A stretch of DNA of 64,000 nt from Paraglaciecola arctica (GCF_018861065.1 NZ_JAHKQO010000031.1:124001-188000), one strand, 5' to 3'. Shown: positions 36,530 through 45,830, counted from the first letter of the stretch. Program-made: numbers and translations. The notes: generated by a model not told the origin, from the sequence alone.

Positions 36530-36750
36530 TAGCTACTGCCCCTTTTAGTTGAAGGTGGATATTTTGCTAAGAGTGCTTTTGGACGGATTGGCCTTTTTTC
36601 CAAATTCCCTAAGCAGTTTGGACACTGAAGAATATGTATATTTTCAGTACAGGTATCGCAAAAAGTACATTCAAAGGTACAGATATAGGCTGTTGAATCA
36701 ACTGCTAAGTCGCAGTGACACGTTTCACAGTTGGGTCTAATCTGAAGCAT
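36529..36750 (-). CDS. DUF1272 cysteine-rich protein
   Basis: The 73-residue protein matches DUF1272: LQIRPNCETCHCDL, then ICTFECTFCDTCTEN, then CPNCLGNLEKRPIRP. Several CxxC-type pairs suggest zinc binding. Function is unknown. It overlaps the end of the DJ-1/PfpI gene by 14 bases and the cupin start by one base, so the three are translated together. Confidence 0.87.
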   Translation of the reverse strand: MLQIRPNCETCHCDLAVDSTAYICTFECTFCDTCTENIHILQCPNCLGNLEKRPIRPKALLAKYPPSTKRGSS

Positions 36751-37381
36751 GTGAGTTATCCTGATTTTTGTTAGTCAGTCCATTATTGTTCCAGCGGAAT
36801 TCCATTTGTTTAGCGGTCGCTAGGGCAAGTTGTTGGCTACTTAATTTGCTCAACAAATGTAGACTCATATCTATGCCTGCACTAATGCCAGCAGAGGTAA
36901 TAACCTTTTGGTTGTCTACCCAACTCACATTTTCAATTATTGGGATAGTCGAAAACATTTGTGTAAATTGCCGTATGTCACTCCAATGGGTTGTGGCTTT
37001 GTAGCCATTCAACACACCTGCTTGCGCTAACAAAAATGCTCCTGTACATACAGAGGCCAAAATAGGCACAGTGATAGCTTGTTGTTGTAACCACTCAATA
37101 ATACGTGATTTTTGCATTTCTACGGCGTGTACACCTCCTGCAACTATGAGCAACTCAAGTGGTGGGTGACTATCAATATTGTAGTGTGGAGTAACACAAA
37201 AACCGCCTCTAGCAAGAACTGACGAGTCGTTTTCTGCGATCAAAAATACCTTAAATTGTTGTGCTGTTTGGTTTAAACGGTTTGCGGTTGTAAACACCTC
37301 AAATGGTCCTGAAAAATCCAATACTTCAGCATTTTCGTACAGGTAAATGCCGATATTAAGCTGCGGTTGTTTATTTAACAT
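36737..37381 (-). CDS. DJ-1/PfpI family protein
   Basis: The 214-residue protein is a stand-alone DJ-1/PfpI domain: IGIYLYENAEVLDFSGPFEVF at the start, then ILASVCTGAFLLAQAGVLNG with the nucleophilic elbow cysteine, then TTHWSDI and TSAGISAGIDMSLHLL. This resembles isonitrile hydratase and the N-terminal half of GlxA-type regulators. Activity is unknown. It heads an operon with DUF1272 and cupin genes and is divergent from a GlxA-type regulator with about 155 bp between them. Confidence 0.85.
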   Translation of the reverse strand: MLNKQPQLNIGIYLYENAEVLDFSGPFEVFTTANRLNQTAQQFKVFLIAENDSSVLARGGFCVTPHYNIDSHPPLELLIVAGGVHAVEMQKSRIIEWLQQQAITVPILASVCTGAFLLAQAGVLNGYKATTHWSDIRQFTQMFSTIPIIENVSWVDNQKVITSAGISAGIDMSLHLLSKLSSQQLALATAKQMEFRWNNNGLTNKNQDNSHASD

Positions 37382-37536
37382 TTGTTTGATTCCATTAAAG
37401 GTAAACCTAGTCTTTACTGTTTCTTGCTGATTTAAGCTGATTCATTAACTTGCGAATTTCGATTCTTAAATCTGTAAATACAATACTAAGACACAAAGTA
37501 ATTGACTGAAATGACATAAAAGTATAATTTTCTGCC

Positions 37537-38502
37537 ATGTTTATGCCTCGCCGAATTTTGTTTGTAATATTTGACCAATTTGAAATGTTGGATCTCTCCG
37601 GGCCGTCCTCGGTTTTTAGTGCTGCTCAAAGGTTTTTAAAACATCCTGCTTATTCTGTTCATACTTTGTCAGTGACTGGTGGAGTAGTGCATTGCCGTGC
37701 TGGTATTGAGGTAATGACTCAAAGCTGTGAAGGGGTTAGGGTGTGCCCATCTGACACTATATTAGTTGTAGGCGGAGACAATAACGCTATCGCTGAGATT
37801 TCCAATCATCCTAGTTTGCACGCTTGGTTAACTCTCAACGCTCCTATAGCTGAGAGGTTTGGCTCTATTTGTTCAGGTGCGTTGGTACTAGCAGCAAACG
37901 GTTTATTGGATGGTAGAAACGCCACAACTCACTGGGCTGACCTCGCACTGTTGGCTCGAGATTATCCTGCTGTGAATGTGCAACAAGATGCACTGTATTG
38001 CATAGACGACAATTTATGGACTTCTGCAGGGGTGACGACAGGGATAGACATGGCTTTAGCCATGTTAGGGAGTGATCATAGCAGTAAAATAATGCGAGAA
38101 GTCGCTAGTTGGTTAGTGGTTTATGCCCATCGTCCCGGTCACCAAACGCAGTTTAGTGAACTGTTAGCAGCACAGAACCAGGATGTTTTCGCAGATATTG
38201 TAGTCTGGTTAGATGCCAACCTACATAAGCCGTTGAGGGTACAAGATATGGCAGAGAAGTCAGCGATGACAGAACGTACTTTTTATCGGCGATTTACTGA
38301 TCAAGTGGGTTGCACACCTTCAAAATTTTTAGAAAATAGGCGCTTATTTAGAGCTAAACAATTGTTGGAAACAGGAAGCGTGGTTAAGTCAGCTAGCGCA
38401 AGTGTTGGTTATAAGTCGATATTGGGTTTTAGTAAGGCATTCGAAGCGAAGTATGGGTTATCTCCAGCTCTGTATAAACGGCTGCATGGCAATAAGGAAT
38501 AG
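37537..38502 (+). CDS. GlxA-family AraC-type transcriptional regulator
   Basis: The 321-residue protein fuses an N-terminal DJ-1/PfpI domain (about 1-190; FDQFEMLDLSGPSSVFSAA, ICSGALVLAANGLLDG, TTHWADL) to a C-terminal AraC/XylS DNA-binding domain (about 210-315; MAEKSAMTERTFYRRFTDQ, then VGYKSILGFSKAFEAKYGLS). The DJ-1 domain probably senses a small molecule or redox state. The start is uncertain between residues 1 and 3. It is divergent from the DJ-1/DUF1272/cupin operon, which is its likely target. Confidence 0.88.
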   Translation: MFMPRRILFVIFDQFEMLDLSGPSSVFSAAQRFLKHPAYSVHTLSVTGGVVHCRAGIEVMTQSCEGVRVCPSDTILVVGGDNNAIAEISNHPSLHAWLTLNAPIAERFGSICSGALVLAANGLLDGRNATTHWADLALLARDYPAVNVQQDALYCIDDNLWTSAGVTTGIDMALAMLGSDHSSKIMREVASWLVVYAHRPGHQTQFSELLAAQNQDVFADIVVWLDANLHKPLRVQDMAEKSAMTERTFYRRFTDQVGCTPSKFLENRRLFRAKQLLETGSVVKSASASVGYKSILGFSKAFEAKYGLSPALYKRLHGNKE

Positions 38503-38555
38503 TGAGGTTGATTATCAGGCCTATAATACTAGGCCTGATATACTCAGTGGTATTT

Positions 38556-39284
38556 TTAGAAGAAGCTATATACCAAAGTGACAGCAGTTTGTGTATCTAA
38601 CTTGTCAGTATCACCTTCAACATCAGAGTTATGATCCATCAAAAAAGAGAGTTTAAGCGATAAACCACCACTGATTTGAGCGGATACTGATGTTTCTGAT
38701 TTAGACTTAGTATTATCGCTACCTACTTCAGTACTCAATAATTGCTTGAAGGTGGCAGTATCAGAAATTTTCCAGTTGTAGTCTAACGCTGCCCTAACAA
38801 TCATGCCGTTTTGTTCAACACCGTCAGTGGTTTCTGCGAATGAATAACCAGGACCGATGCTGTAGCTAAATTTACTGGTATCGTCTTCCCACATCTTTTG
38901 TGACCAACCGGCAGCTAAGGTTGCTTGATAGTTATAGCTGCTAAATCTGTCATCTTCGTATGAAGCAAAACCAAATAAGCGGTGATCTGGGTTTTCTAAC
39001 TTGTAGTTTCCTTGTGCAGACAAAAAGTACTTTTGTGCGGTTGTCTCGTCTACGGGGCTATCACCCACCTCGTCTTTTTTATAAAGGGCTTCAAGGGTAT
39101 AGTCATTACTCCACTGTGTGAGTTCTTGATGAGCTGACAATTTTCCTTTCACAGAAGTTGTTTCAGTATTACCTGTTGTGGCTATGTACCCAAATTCACC
39201 GTCCATTGTAAATGGTTTTACTTCGTCAGCAGCAAATGCATTTCCAGCAGCACATAGCCCAAGTAAAATTAGAGGTTTTTTCAT
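38556..39284 (-). CDS. DUF481 outer-membrane protein, YdiY type
   Basis: The 242-residue protein has a signal peptide (LILLGLCAAGNAFAAD) and the DUF481 barrel pattern: DGEFGYIATTGNTETTSVKG, then RLFGFASYEDDRFSSYNYQA, then FSYSIGPGYSF, and a C-terminal AVTLVYSFF. Related YdiY of E. coli is an acid-inducible outer-membrane protein of unknown role. It lies just downstream of a second DUF481 gene on the same strand. The final Phe fits outer-membrane insertion. Confidence 0.87.
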   Translation of the reverse strand: MKKPLILLGLCAAGNAFAADEVKPFTMDGEFGYIATTGNTETTSVKGKLSAHQELTQWSNDYTLEALYKKDEVGDSPVDETTAQKYFLSAQGNYKLENPDHRLFGFASYEDDRFSSYNYQATLAAGWSQKMWEDDTSKFSYSIGPGYSFAETTDGVEQNGMIVRAALDYNWKISDTATFKQLLSTEVGSDNTKSKSETSVSAQISGGLSLKLSFLMDHNSDVEGDTDKLDTQTAVTLVYSFF

Positions 39285-39386
39285 TCGTATATCCTTTGTA
39301 TGTATATTTAATTCGTTTTGTGCAGATGTGGGTATTTTGACAGAAGCTAAGCCTCAGAAGAACCCTACTTTAGTCTTACCGCACTA

Positions 39387-40172
39387 TTAAAAAAATTGGT
39401 AAACCAGAGTCACAGCCGCTTCCGTGTCTAATTCTTCAATATCGGGTCCAACGCTAGTATCGTGATTCATTATTAAACTTAGCTTCATCGCTAGTGCGCC
39501 AGTCAGTTTTGTTGATAGAGAGGTTTCGGATTTAGTTTTGTAATACTCTTGATCAGCTTCGGTGCTAATAAACTGCCGAAATGTCGCATTGCTAGAAAAT
39601 TTTTGTTTGAATTCCATTGCCGCCCTAACAATCAATCCTTTGGTGTCTTCTTCAGTATTGTGTTTTTCAACTTCTGAAATGGCATAACCGGGTCCTACAC
39701 TGTATTTAAACTCACTTTGTTTATCGTGCCACAGTCTTGACGTCCATCCTGCAGCTAATGCGGCTTGATAACGAAAACCACTAAATCTATTGTTTTCATA
39801 TTCACAATAGATAAAAAGCCTATCGTCAGGTTCGGTTAGTTTGTGATCGAATTGTCCAGACAAGAACAATCTTTGAGCCGATGCCAAGTCTTCTTCTTCT
39901 CCCTCTATTTCTTGTTGGCTTTGTTTGTACAAAGCGCTACCAATAATTTGATAACTCCAAGATGTTAACTCTTGGCTAGTATTTATCTTAGCTGTGGTGG
40001 TTGAGGCATTAGTATTGCCACTTGCAACCAAAAAACCAAATTCGCCAATCATAGATAACTCATCATCATCTAAATCGGGTCTATCCGCTAAATAAAGCGA
40101 ATGCATGATGTTTTGCCCAGCGAAACAATTATTAGCTGTTAGTAAAACAAAAAGGAGTGGGAGCCACTTCAT
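39387..40172 (-). CDS. DUF481 outer-membrane protein, second copy
   Basis: The 261-residue protein has a signal peptide (WLPLLFVLLTANNCFAGQ) and the same barrel motifs as its neighbour: IGEFGFLVASGNTNASTTTA, RLFIYCEYENNRFSGFRYQA, FKYSVGPGYA and the C-terminal AAVTLVYQFF. The two proteins are clearly related along their full length and probably arose by tandem duplication; the spacing between genes is about 100 bp. Function is unknown. Confidence 0.87.
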   Translation of the reverse strand: MKWLPLLFVLLTANNCFAGQNIMHSLYLADRPDLDDDELSMIGEFGFLVASGNTNASTTTAKINTSQELTSWSYQIIGSALYKQSQQEIEGEEEDLASAQRLFLSGQFDHKLTEPDDRLFIYCEYENNRFSGFRYQAALAAGWTSRLWHDKQSEFKYSVGPGYAISEVEKHNTEEDTKGLIVRAAMEFKQKFSSNATFRQFISTEADQEYYKTKSETSLSTKLTGALAMKLSLIMNHDTSVGPDIEELDTEAAVTLVYQFF

Positions 40173-40285
40173 AGTGTAAACATACTATTAGTCTAGAAAT
40201 TTAGCGGGAATTATATATAACTTCACGGTAATTGTGCATAGTTAAAGGGCAAAATCTATGAAAAGCTGTTATTTTCCGAATTCAA

Positions 40286-41131
40286 TTAACTAAGTGTCGG
40301 GTTCATCACTCCTAAAACACCGTCCGCTTCCATTGATGCAAATTTGACCGCATCATTCAGATCTTCTTGATCTAGTTTTAAGTACTTCAAAACGAGAGGC
40401 GTAATTAACTGACTCGCAGAATATAAATTATCATGAGTCATGGCTACGCTGGCACGTACAGCTGTGTAAATAATTGCGATATCTTTGTTTTGTAGCGCTT
40501 TATTTTCATCATGTAGATCCATTACTGGAATATATAACTGGCTAGGTAAGCGCCAATATTCCATTAGTTTTGCGCTGCAATTTGCGTAGTCAAAACCTAA
40601 TACTTGGCGTTGAAGTTTCCAAGGTGAAGTCTTTTTGTCATATTGACTGCAGTCTATTGCCAAGTTTGGCGCTTGCACTGCAACTAACAACTCGCCTAAA
40701 TTATGTAGTAAACCTAATAAAAAAAATCGTTCACTTCCGCGTATCTTTACCATCTTAGCAAGATGTTTTGCGACCAAAGCTGCGTAAATACTCTGTAACC
40801 AAAATCTTTTTAAATCAATCACATCGCTGCTGAAATGTTCAAATGCAGAGCTTGCGGTTTCTGCCATGACCAGATTATATAAGGCTTCACCACCAATAAT
40901 GTTAATGGCTTTAGCCAGAGAATCAATTTGTGATTCGAACCGAAATAAAGGGCTATTGGCTAACTTCAATAGTTTTGATGATAAAGAAGGATCCAATGCA
41001 ATGAGCCGACCAATATCTTCAAGATCGGATTGATCGTCATCTAACATGGAGCGAATACGCACACAAATATCCGGCAACGCAAACGATTGCCCGGCGATTC
41101 TAGTGATTTCTGAAAGGTTAATTGATGACAT
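40286..41131 (-). CDS. HDOD-domain protein
   Basis: The 281-residue protein is a single HDOD domain (about 10-210): FALPDICVRIRSMLDDD, then IALDPSLSSKLLKLANSPLF, LLGLLHNLGELLVAV and a following helical part. HDOD proteins are HD-like but usually lack phosphohydrolase activity and act in signalling. No receiver, GGDEF or EAL domain is attached. It is divergent from the wax ester synthase gene, with about 165 bp between them. Confidence 0.87.
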   Translation of the reverse strand: MSSINLSEITRIAGQSFALPDICVRIRSMLDDDQSDLEDIGRLIALDPSLSSKLLKLANSPLFRFESQIDSLAKAINIIGGEALYNLVMAETASSAFEHFSSDVIDLKRFWLQSIYAALVAKHLAKMVKIRGSERFFLLGLLHNLGELLVAVQAPNLAIDCSQYDKKTSPWKLQRQVLGFDYANCSAKLMEYWRLPSQLYIPVMDLHDENKALQNKDIAIIYTAVRASVAMTHDNLYSASQLITPLVLKYLKLDQEDLNDAVKFASMEADGVLGVMNPTLS

Positions 41132-41295
41132 AGTTCAGTATTTGGGAATTTGTATTAGCCTAGTATAAACATTCATGATTTGAAAAGAGAGGGTCTTTTT
41201 ATTTGTAATCACTAATATACAGAAAATAGGTTGATTTTTATTAGTAATTATATAGGGTGTTTTAACAAGTAGTTAACATTTTGAGTTGTATATCT

Positions 41296-42744
41296 ATGGA
41301 AGAGCTTTCTGGAATAGACGCATCATTTTTATATCTGGAATCACCAAAGATACCTATGCACATAGGTGGAGTAGCCATTTTAGAAGGTTCTCTCAAGTTT
41401 GATGATTTTCGAAAATTTGTGAGTGACCGCGTACACACAGTCGAAAAGTTAACGCAAAAATTGGTCACCGTTCCCTTTAGTTTAGATAGACCTTACTGGG
41501 TAGAAGATCCAGACTTTGATATCAATATGCACTTACACCAAACTGCGTTGCCTCGACCTGGTGGTTGGAAAGAATTACGCTATTTGGCTTCAAGGCTGTT
41601 TTCTCAACAGTTAAATCGGGAACGCCCGTTATGGGAGTTTATTTTTGTGGAGGGTGTGGACAATATTCCACAAGTTCCAAAAGGTTCGGTTGCCTTAATT
41701 ACTAAAGTCCACCATTCGGGATTCGATGGCAAGTCTGGGGCCGATTTAATGTCGATGTTGTTTGACGTTTCTGATACTCCTGCCCCTCCAAAGCCAGTTG
41801 TTATCAAACCTAAGAAACCCATTCCCGGTCCTGTTGGGTTGATGGCCAAAAGTGCCTATAACTTTATTTCTCGTCCAACTAAGCTGCCGGGGTTATTGTG
41901 GGATACTGGAAAGGCGACTTTTAAAGCCGGTTATATGACCCGTGCTCAAGGCATAAAAATGCCAACGATGCCGTTTAATGCCCCAAAAACGAGGTTTAAC
42001 AATTTGGTGGAAATGGAACGCACTTGGGATTCAGCAATACTGGATATCAATCGGGTTAAGGCTCTTAGAAAGGTGGTAGACGGGGCGACATTGAACGACG
42101 TGATTCTCGCCATCTGCGGTGGAGCGCTTAGGCGGTATCTATTGGAAAAAGGTGAATTACCTGATAAACCACTTGTTGCAATGGTGCCAGTATCCACACG
42201 TACCGCAGAAGAAAAAAATGCCATGGGTAATCAAGTGTCAGCAATGTATGTGCAACTGGCAACGGATGTTGAAGACCCTTGTAAGCGCCTCGAAAAAATT
42301 CAAATTAATACCATGGTAGGTAAACTCTACCAAGATGCCATAGATGCCAAGAGTTTAATGGGGTACGCTGAATTAATTCCTTTTGGATTAGCTGGCGTGG
42401 CGGCGCGGTTCTATTCTAGAGCCGCTATCGCCAAACATCATAGTCCGCTATTCAATGTGGTGATTACTAATGTTCCAGGGCCGCAAATTCCCATTTATCT
42501 AGCGGGGCATAAACTCATTGTTAATATGGGAACTGCCCCAATATTTGATGGCATGGGTTTAATTATGCCAATTTGCAGTTATAACGGAACTTTGACTATT
42601 AGCCCCACAAGTTCCGCTAATTTAATGCCTGATTTAGAGTTGTTTACCCGTTATATTCGTGAAAGTGCCAATGAATTGGAGTTGGCAGTACAAGAAAAAC
42701 TAGCGGGTCGAGCAGCTCTTGATGCGCTTATGCAAGATGAATAA
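41296..42744 (+). CDS. Wax ester synthase / diacylglycerol acyltransferase (WS/DGAT)
   Basis: WS/DGAT enzymes esterify fatty alcohols or diacylglycerol with acyl-CoA to make wax esters or triacylglycerol. The 482-residue protein has the catalytic HHxxxDG motif in KVHHSGFDGKSG, the N-terminal LSGIDASFLYLESP, RPLWEFIFVEG, and late VVITNVPGPQIP-type and NMGTAPIFDGMGL segments. The ATG at 41296 fits the family start; a TTG at 41281 is less likely. An alpha/beta hydrolase gene follows 24 bases later. The clustering with lipases and an SDR suggests storage-lipid metabolism. Wax versus triacylglycerol preference cannot be read. Confidence 0.9.
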   Translation: MEELSGIDASFLYLESPKIPMHIGGVAILEGSLKFDDFRKFVSDRVHTVEKLTQKLVTVPFSLDRPYWVEDPDFDINMHLHQTALPRPGGWKELRYLASRLFSQQLNRERPLWEFIFVEGVDNIPQVPKGSVALITKVHHSGFDGKSGADLMSMLFDVSDTPAPPKPVVIKPKKPIPGPVGLMAKSAYNFISRPTKLPGLLWDTGKATFKAGYMTRAQGIKMPTMPFNAPKTRFNNLVEMERTWDSAILDINRVKALRKVVDGATLNDVILAICGGALRRYLLEKGELPDKPLVAMVPVSTRTAEEKNAMGNQVSAMYVQLATDVEDPCKRLEKIQINTMVGKLYQDAIDAKSLMGYAELIPFGLAGVAARFYSRAAIAKHHSPLFNVVITNVPGPQIPIYLAGHKLIVNMGTAPIFDGMGLIMPICSYNGTLTISPTSSANLMPDLELFTRYIRESANELELAVQEKLAGRAALDALMQDE

Positions 42745-42768
42745 TCTCAACGTTTTATAGGATTTGTG

Positions 42769-43581
42769 ATGAAACATGTATTACCTAATATTCCAAGGCC
42801 TTCTTTATTTCATATGTTTGGCGAAGGTCGGTCGTTATTTGAGTTGAGTGCTTTTGGGATTACGCTACCTTTTCTAAAAAGGGCTCCCAACGGTGACGGT
42901 CACCCAGTGTTAGTGATCCCCGGTTTTTTAGCCAGTGATCTGTCTACCAAACCCATTCGCTCCTTCTTAAAAAGAAAAGGTTACCAAAGCTATGGTTGGG
43001 AGCTTGGACGCAATTTGGGTACACATATAGTAGGCGGCGAACAAGTACTAAGTGATAAACTGATTAATAGAGTAATTGAATTATCAGTAATTCATAACGC
43101 CAAAGTGAGTATTGTGGGGTGGAGCTTGGGGGGCATTTTAGCTAGGGAACTTGCTCGTATTATCCCTGATTGTGTGCGACAAGTGATTACATTAGGTAGT
43201 CCGTTTAATGGTACACAAGGCTCATCTCTTGCTGTTGCAGGATTATTTGAAATGATAAATGGAAATGTTTCAAAAACTAATCCGGAAATAGTACAACATA
43301 TGCATACGCCGCCCCCTGTGCCCAATTCTGCATTATATTCTAAAAGTGATGGTGTCGTGCATTGGCAATCCTGCATTAATCAGAATATTGAAGATCATCA
43401 CCTGGCTGAAAATATCCAAGTCAGGGGCAGTCATTCAGGTTTAGGACATAATCCACAAGCTGTGTGGATTATTGCAAATAGGTTGGCACAGAATGAATCT
43501 AATTGGCGACCGTATAATAACCAATCATTTCAAGACGTGACTACTGGGCAAAAACTTGAGCAACTCAGCCAAGGTGTATAA
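42769..43581 (+). CDS. Alpha/beta hydrolase, lipase-like
   Basis: The 270-residue protein has an oxyanion-type HPVLVIPGFLASDLST, the nucleophile elbow SIVGWSLGGILARELA and the late GSHSGLGHNPQAVWII with a candidate catalytic His. It lacks a signal peptide, so it acts inside the cell. It follows the WS/DGAT gene by 24 bases; the ATG at 42769 is one codon inside a GTG. A lipase or thioesterase acting on storage lipids is a reasonable guess from context only. Confidence 0.82.
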   Translation: MKHVLPNIPRPSLFHMFGEGRSLFELSAFGITLPFLKRAPNGDGHPVLVIPGFLASDLSTKPIRSFLKRKGYQSYGWELGRNLGTHIVGGEQVLSDKLINRVIELSVIHNAKVSIVGWSLGGILARELARIIPDCVRQVITLGSPFNGTQGSSLAVAGLFEMINGNVSKTNPEIVQHMHTPPPVPNSALYSKSDGVVHWQSCINQNIEDHHLAENIQVRGSHSGLGHNPQAVWIIANRLAQNESNWRPYNNQSFQDVTTGQKLEQLSQGV

Positions 43582-43681
43582 ATTGCAGCAGTATTGGTGC
43601 TTACTCAAACCTATAAAATATTAAGGTGTAAATGAAAAAAGGACGAACTTGTAAAAACTAAATATTCAGGCAAGCTAAGGC

Positions 43682-44620
43682 TTGCTTAATTTTTGTGAGT
43701 CTACACCTTTGAGTTCAATTATTTATCATCCAGAGCAAAGAGTTTCGGCTAACCAAATCCAAATAAACTACGATAGTTTTGGAGATACAAACCATCCCCC
43801 TATTGTATTGATTATGGGGTTAGCCACCCAGATGATTTATTGGGATCGACAATTTTGTCAATTGCTTGCTTCTCAAGGTTATTGGGTTATTAGGTTTGAT
43901 AACCGTGACATAGGTAAGAGTACTTGGCTAGACTCACTACCTACCCCCTCAAGTCTCGCCTTATTAACTAATGCGGTATTCAGACGCCCGCTAGGTGCAG
44001 CTTATTTGTTGTCGGATATGATGGAGGATACGCTGGGCTTGTTAGATGCCTTAGGCATAGAAAGTGCCCATGTTATCGGTGCATCTATGGGAGGCATGAT
44101 TGCCCAAGAACTGGCCATTCATCACCCTCAACGAGTTAAAAGCTTAACTTCAATTATGTCTACCACAGGTAATAGGAAACTACCTAAACCGTCAGCATCC
44201 TTTAGTCTCAAAATGCTTAAATCGCCACCTAAAGAAAGCAGTAAAGCCGTTGCTTATGGAATTCAATTGTGGAGATTGATACACGGCGAACACTATCCTT
44301 TTGATCAACAAAAAATACTGTCTTTGATCAATCAAGCACTACAAAGAGGTTTTAACCCCAAGGGAAATACGCGGCAATTAGCTGCTATTTTAGATTCTCC
44401 CGATAGAACCATACCACTGGGTTCTTTACGGGTGCCTAGCTTAGTCTTACATGGAGCGGATGACCCCTTAGTCCCTGTCGCATGTGGCGTAGCGACTGCA
44501 AAGGCGATACCCAATGCCAAAATTAAAATTTATTCGGGAATGGGGCACACCCTTCCTAGCCAACTTTATGATGAAATTACTGCTGAGATACTAGATCACA
44601 TCAAAGCCACTAACTCTTAA
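43682..44620 (+). CDS. Alpha/beta hydrolase fold protein
   Basis: The protein (up to 312 residues) has an alpha/beta hydrolase core: IVLIMGLATQMIYWDRQF, RFDNRDIGKST, the nucleophile elbow VIGASMGGMIAQELA with Ser, LVLHGADDPLVP with Asp, and a late GMGHTLPSQL with His. The start is uncertain: TTG at 43682 or 43709, with no good ribosome binding site, and the first ATG is too deep in the domain. A 6-bp hairpin at 43670-43685 overlaps the first of these. It is convergent with the SDR gene. Confidence 0.78.
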   Translation: MLNFCESTPLSSIIYHPEQRVSANQIQINYDSFGDTNHPPIVLIMGLATQMIYWDRQFCQLLASQGYWVIRFDNRDIGKSTWLDSLPTPSSLALLTNAVFRRPLGAAYLLSDMMEDTLGLLDALGIESAHVIGASMGGMIAQELAIHHPQRVKSLTSIMSTTGNRKLPKPSASFSLKMLKSPPKESSKAVAYGIQLWRLIHGEHYPFDQQKILSLINQALQRGFNPKGNTRQLAAILDSPDRTIPLGSLRVPSLVLHGADDPLVPVACGVATAKAIPNAKIKIYSGMGHTLPSQLYDEITAEILDHIKATNS

Positions 44621-44625
44621 TGGGG

Positions 44626-45408
44626 CTAATTAAAGCGGGCAAATAAACCATTTACGCCTCTAACCAACCATTTTGGATAGTGGGTAGCCCATTGTACTAA
44701 TAATTTATTGGCTATCTTATCCAAAAATATGACATCTCCTTTCATACTCGCTTTATATGCTTGTGCAGCAAGTTCCATAGGATCGGCTTTAAGAAACTTA
44801 GGGATGAATTTTTCCAAGCCATCGGCATGGCTAAGCATTTTCGTTTCCGTCATGCCAGGACAAACACAAGTGACAGTCACTCCAGTGCCGCGTAACTCTT
44901 CTGCAATACCTTCTGTAAAGGACAATACAAAAGCTTTACTGGCACCATAGGCTGCAAAATTAGGTGTAGGCATGAAACTCGCTATGGAGCCAATGTTGAC
45001 AATTTTTCCTTGTCCTCGAGCCAACATAGGTTTTACAAACTGTTGTGTCATGTTAACTAGGCTTTGGATATTCAATTGCAGCAAGTTATTGAGTTGTTGT
45101 GTATCACTGAGGCTTAATTTTTCTACTTGCATCATGCCGGCATTATTCACCAAAATATCGACGTTGATTCCTTTTAAAGTGATCGCAGAAAATAGCTTTT
45201 GCGCCGCATCAATTGGGATCAAATCCGCTGCGAAAACTTCTACATTTATTAAGTATTGGCTTTGAAGCTGTTGTGCAAACTCTTCAAGCTTGGCTTGATT
45301 ACGAGCCACTAATACTAAGTCATGTCCGTTTTTTGCATATATTTCTGCAAAACTTCGACCAATGCCTTCCGAAGCGCCTGTGATAAGTGCGGTATCAAGT
45401 TTGCCCAT
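44626..45408 (-). CDS. Short-chain dehydrogenase/reductase (SDR)
   Basis: The 260-residue protein is a classical SDR: cofactor motif TGASEGIGRSF (T-G-x-x-x-G-I-G), NNAG at about residues 88-91, catalytic Ser in IVNIGSIASF and YGASK (Y-x-x-x-K). Such enzymes use NAD(P)H on alcohols or ketones. It is convergent with the second hydrolase gene and shares the leftward direction of the DUF1289 gene, which starts 22 bases upstream. A role in lipid or wax alcohol metabolism is inferred from the neighbours. Confidence 0.88.
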   Translation of the reverse strand: MGKLDTALITGASEGIGRSFAEIYAKNGHDLVLVARNQAKLEEFAQQLQSQYLINVEVFAADLIPIDAAQKLFSAITLKGINVDILVNNAGMMQVEKLSLSDTQQLNNLLQLNIQSLVNMTQQFVKPMLARGQGKIVNIGSIASFMPTPNFAAYGASKAFVLSFTEGIAEELRGTGVTVTCVCPGMTETKMLSHADGLEKFIPKFLKADPMELAAQAYKASMKGDVIFLDKIANKLLVQWATHYPKWLVRGVNGLFARFN

Positions 45409-45429
45409 TAAAAACCTCGTACGTTGTTG

Positions 45430-45726
45430 TTATTCTTGTTTTTGGGGATCAAATAAATCGTCTATAAATCCAAGTTGTGGCGACTTATCGGATTGAGCTG
45501 GTTTTCTCTTCAGTGCGGCTTTTGCGCGCCTTTTACGTGCAGCACAGGCTTTGATTATTTTACTCTGTACATCTTGCTCTAGTTTAATCCAATGCACCCT
45601 TTCATCTCTGGAGCGAAAACAACCAACACAAAAACCTTTAGGCCCAGATTGGCAAACACCAATACAAGGGCTGGTAATTTCAAAGATTTCAATCTGCTTC
45701 AATGCTTGCCTCAAAGCCGTATTCAA
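45430..45726 (-). CDS. DUF1289 protein
   Basis: The 98-residue protein has the DUF1289 motif SPCIGVCQSGPKGFCVGC, followed by FRSRDERVHW, with four cysteines that probably bind metal. A basic C-terminal half follows (KRRAKAALKRKP). It lies 21 bases upstream of the SDR gene on the same strand, and a strong terminator separates it from the M13 peptidase gene further upstream. Function is unknown. Confidence 0.85.
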   Translation of the reverse strand: MNTALRQALKQIEIFEITSPCIGVCQSGPKGFCVGCFRSRDERVHWIKLEQDVQSKIIKACAARKRRAKAALKRKPAQSDKSPQLGFIDDLFDPQKQE

Positions 45727-45786
45727 CGTCTAACATTAATAATAACATGTTGCGTGAAAACTGAGCAGACACTTTATTGCTAGACA

Positions 45787-45815
45787 AAAAAAAAGGCCGC
45801 AAACATGCGGCCTTC
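45787..45815 (-). terminator. Rho-independent terminator of the M13 peptidase gene
   Basis: On the minus strand AAGGCCGC and GCGGCCTT form an 8-bp stem around ATGTTT, followed by a run of T. It lies 16 bases after the stop of the M13 gene. Confidence 0.9.
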
Positions 45816-45830
45816 ATTATTAATATGTCA

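Noticed and set aside
43670-43685. Terminator hairpin between the two hydrolase genes
   Set aside because: The stem is only 6 bp, the T run is short, and it overlaps the possible start of the second hydrolase gene.
41281-45408. Polyketide or other secondary-metabolite cluster around the WS/DGAT
   Set aside because: No ketosynthase, carrier or NRPS genes are present; a small storage-lipid set explains the genes better.
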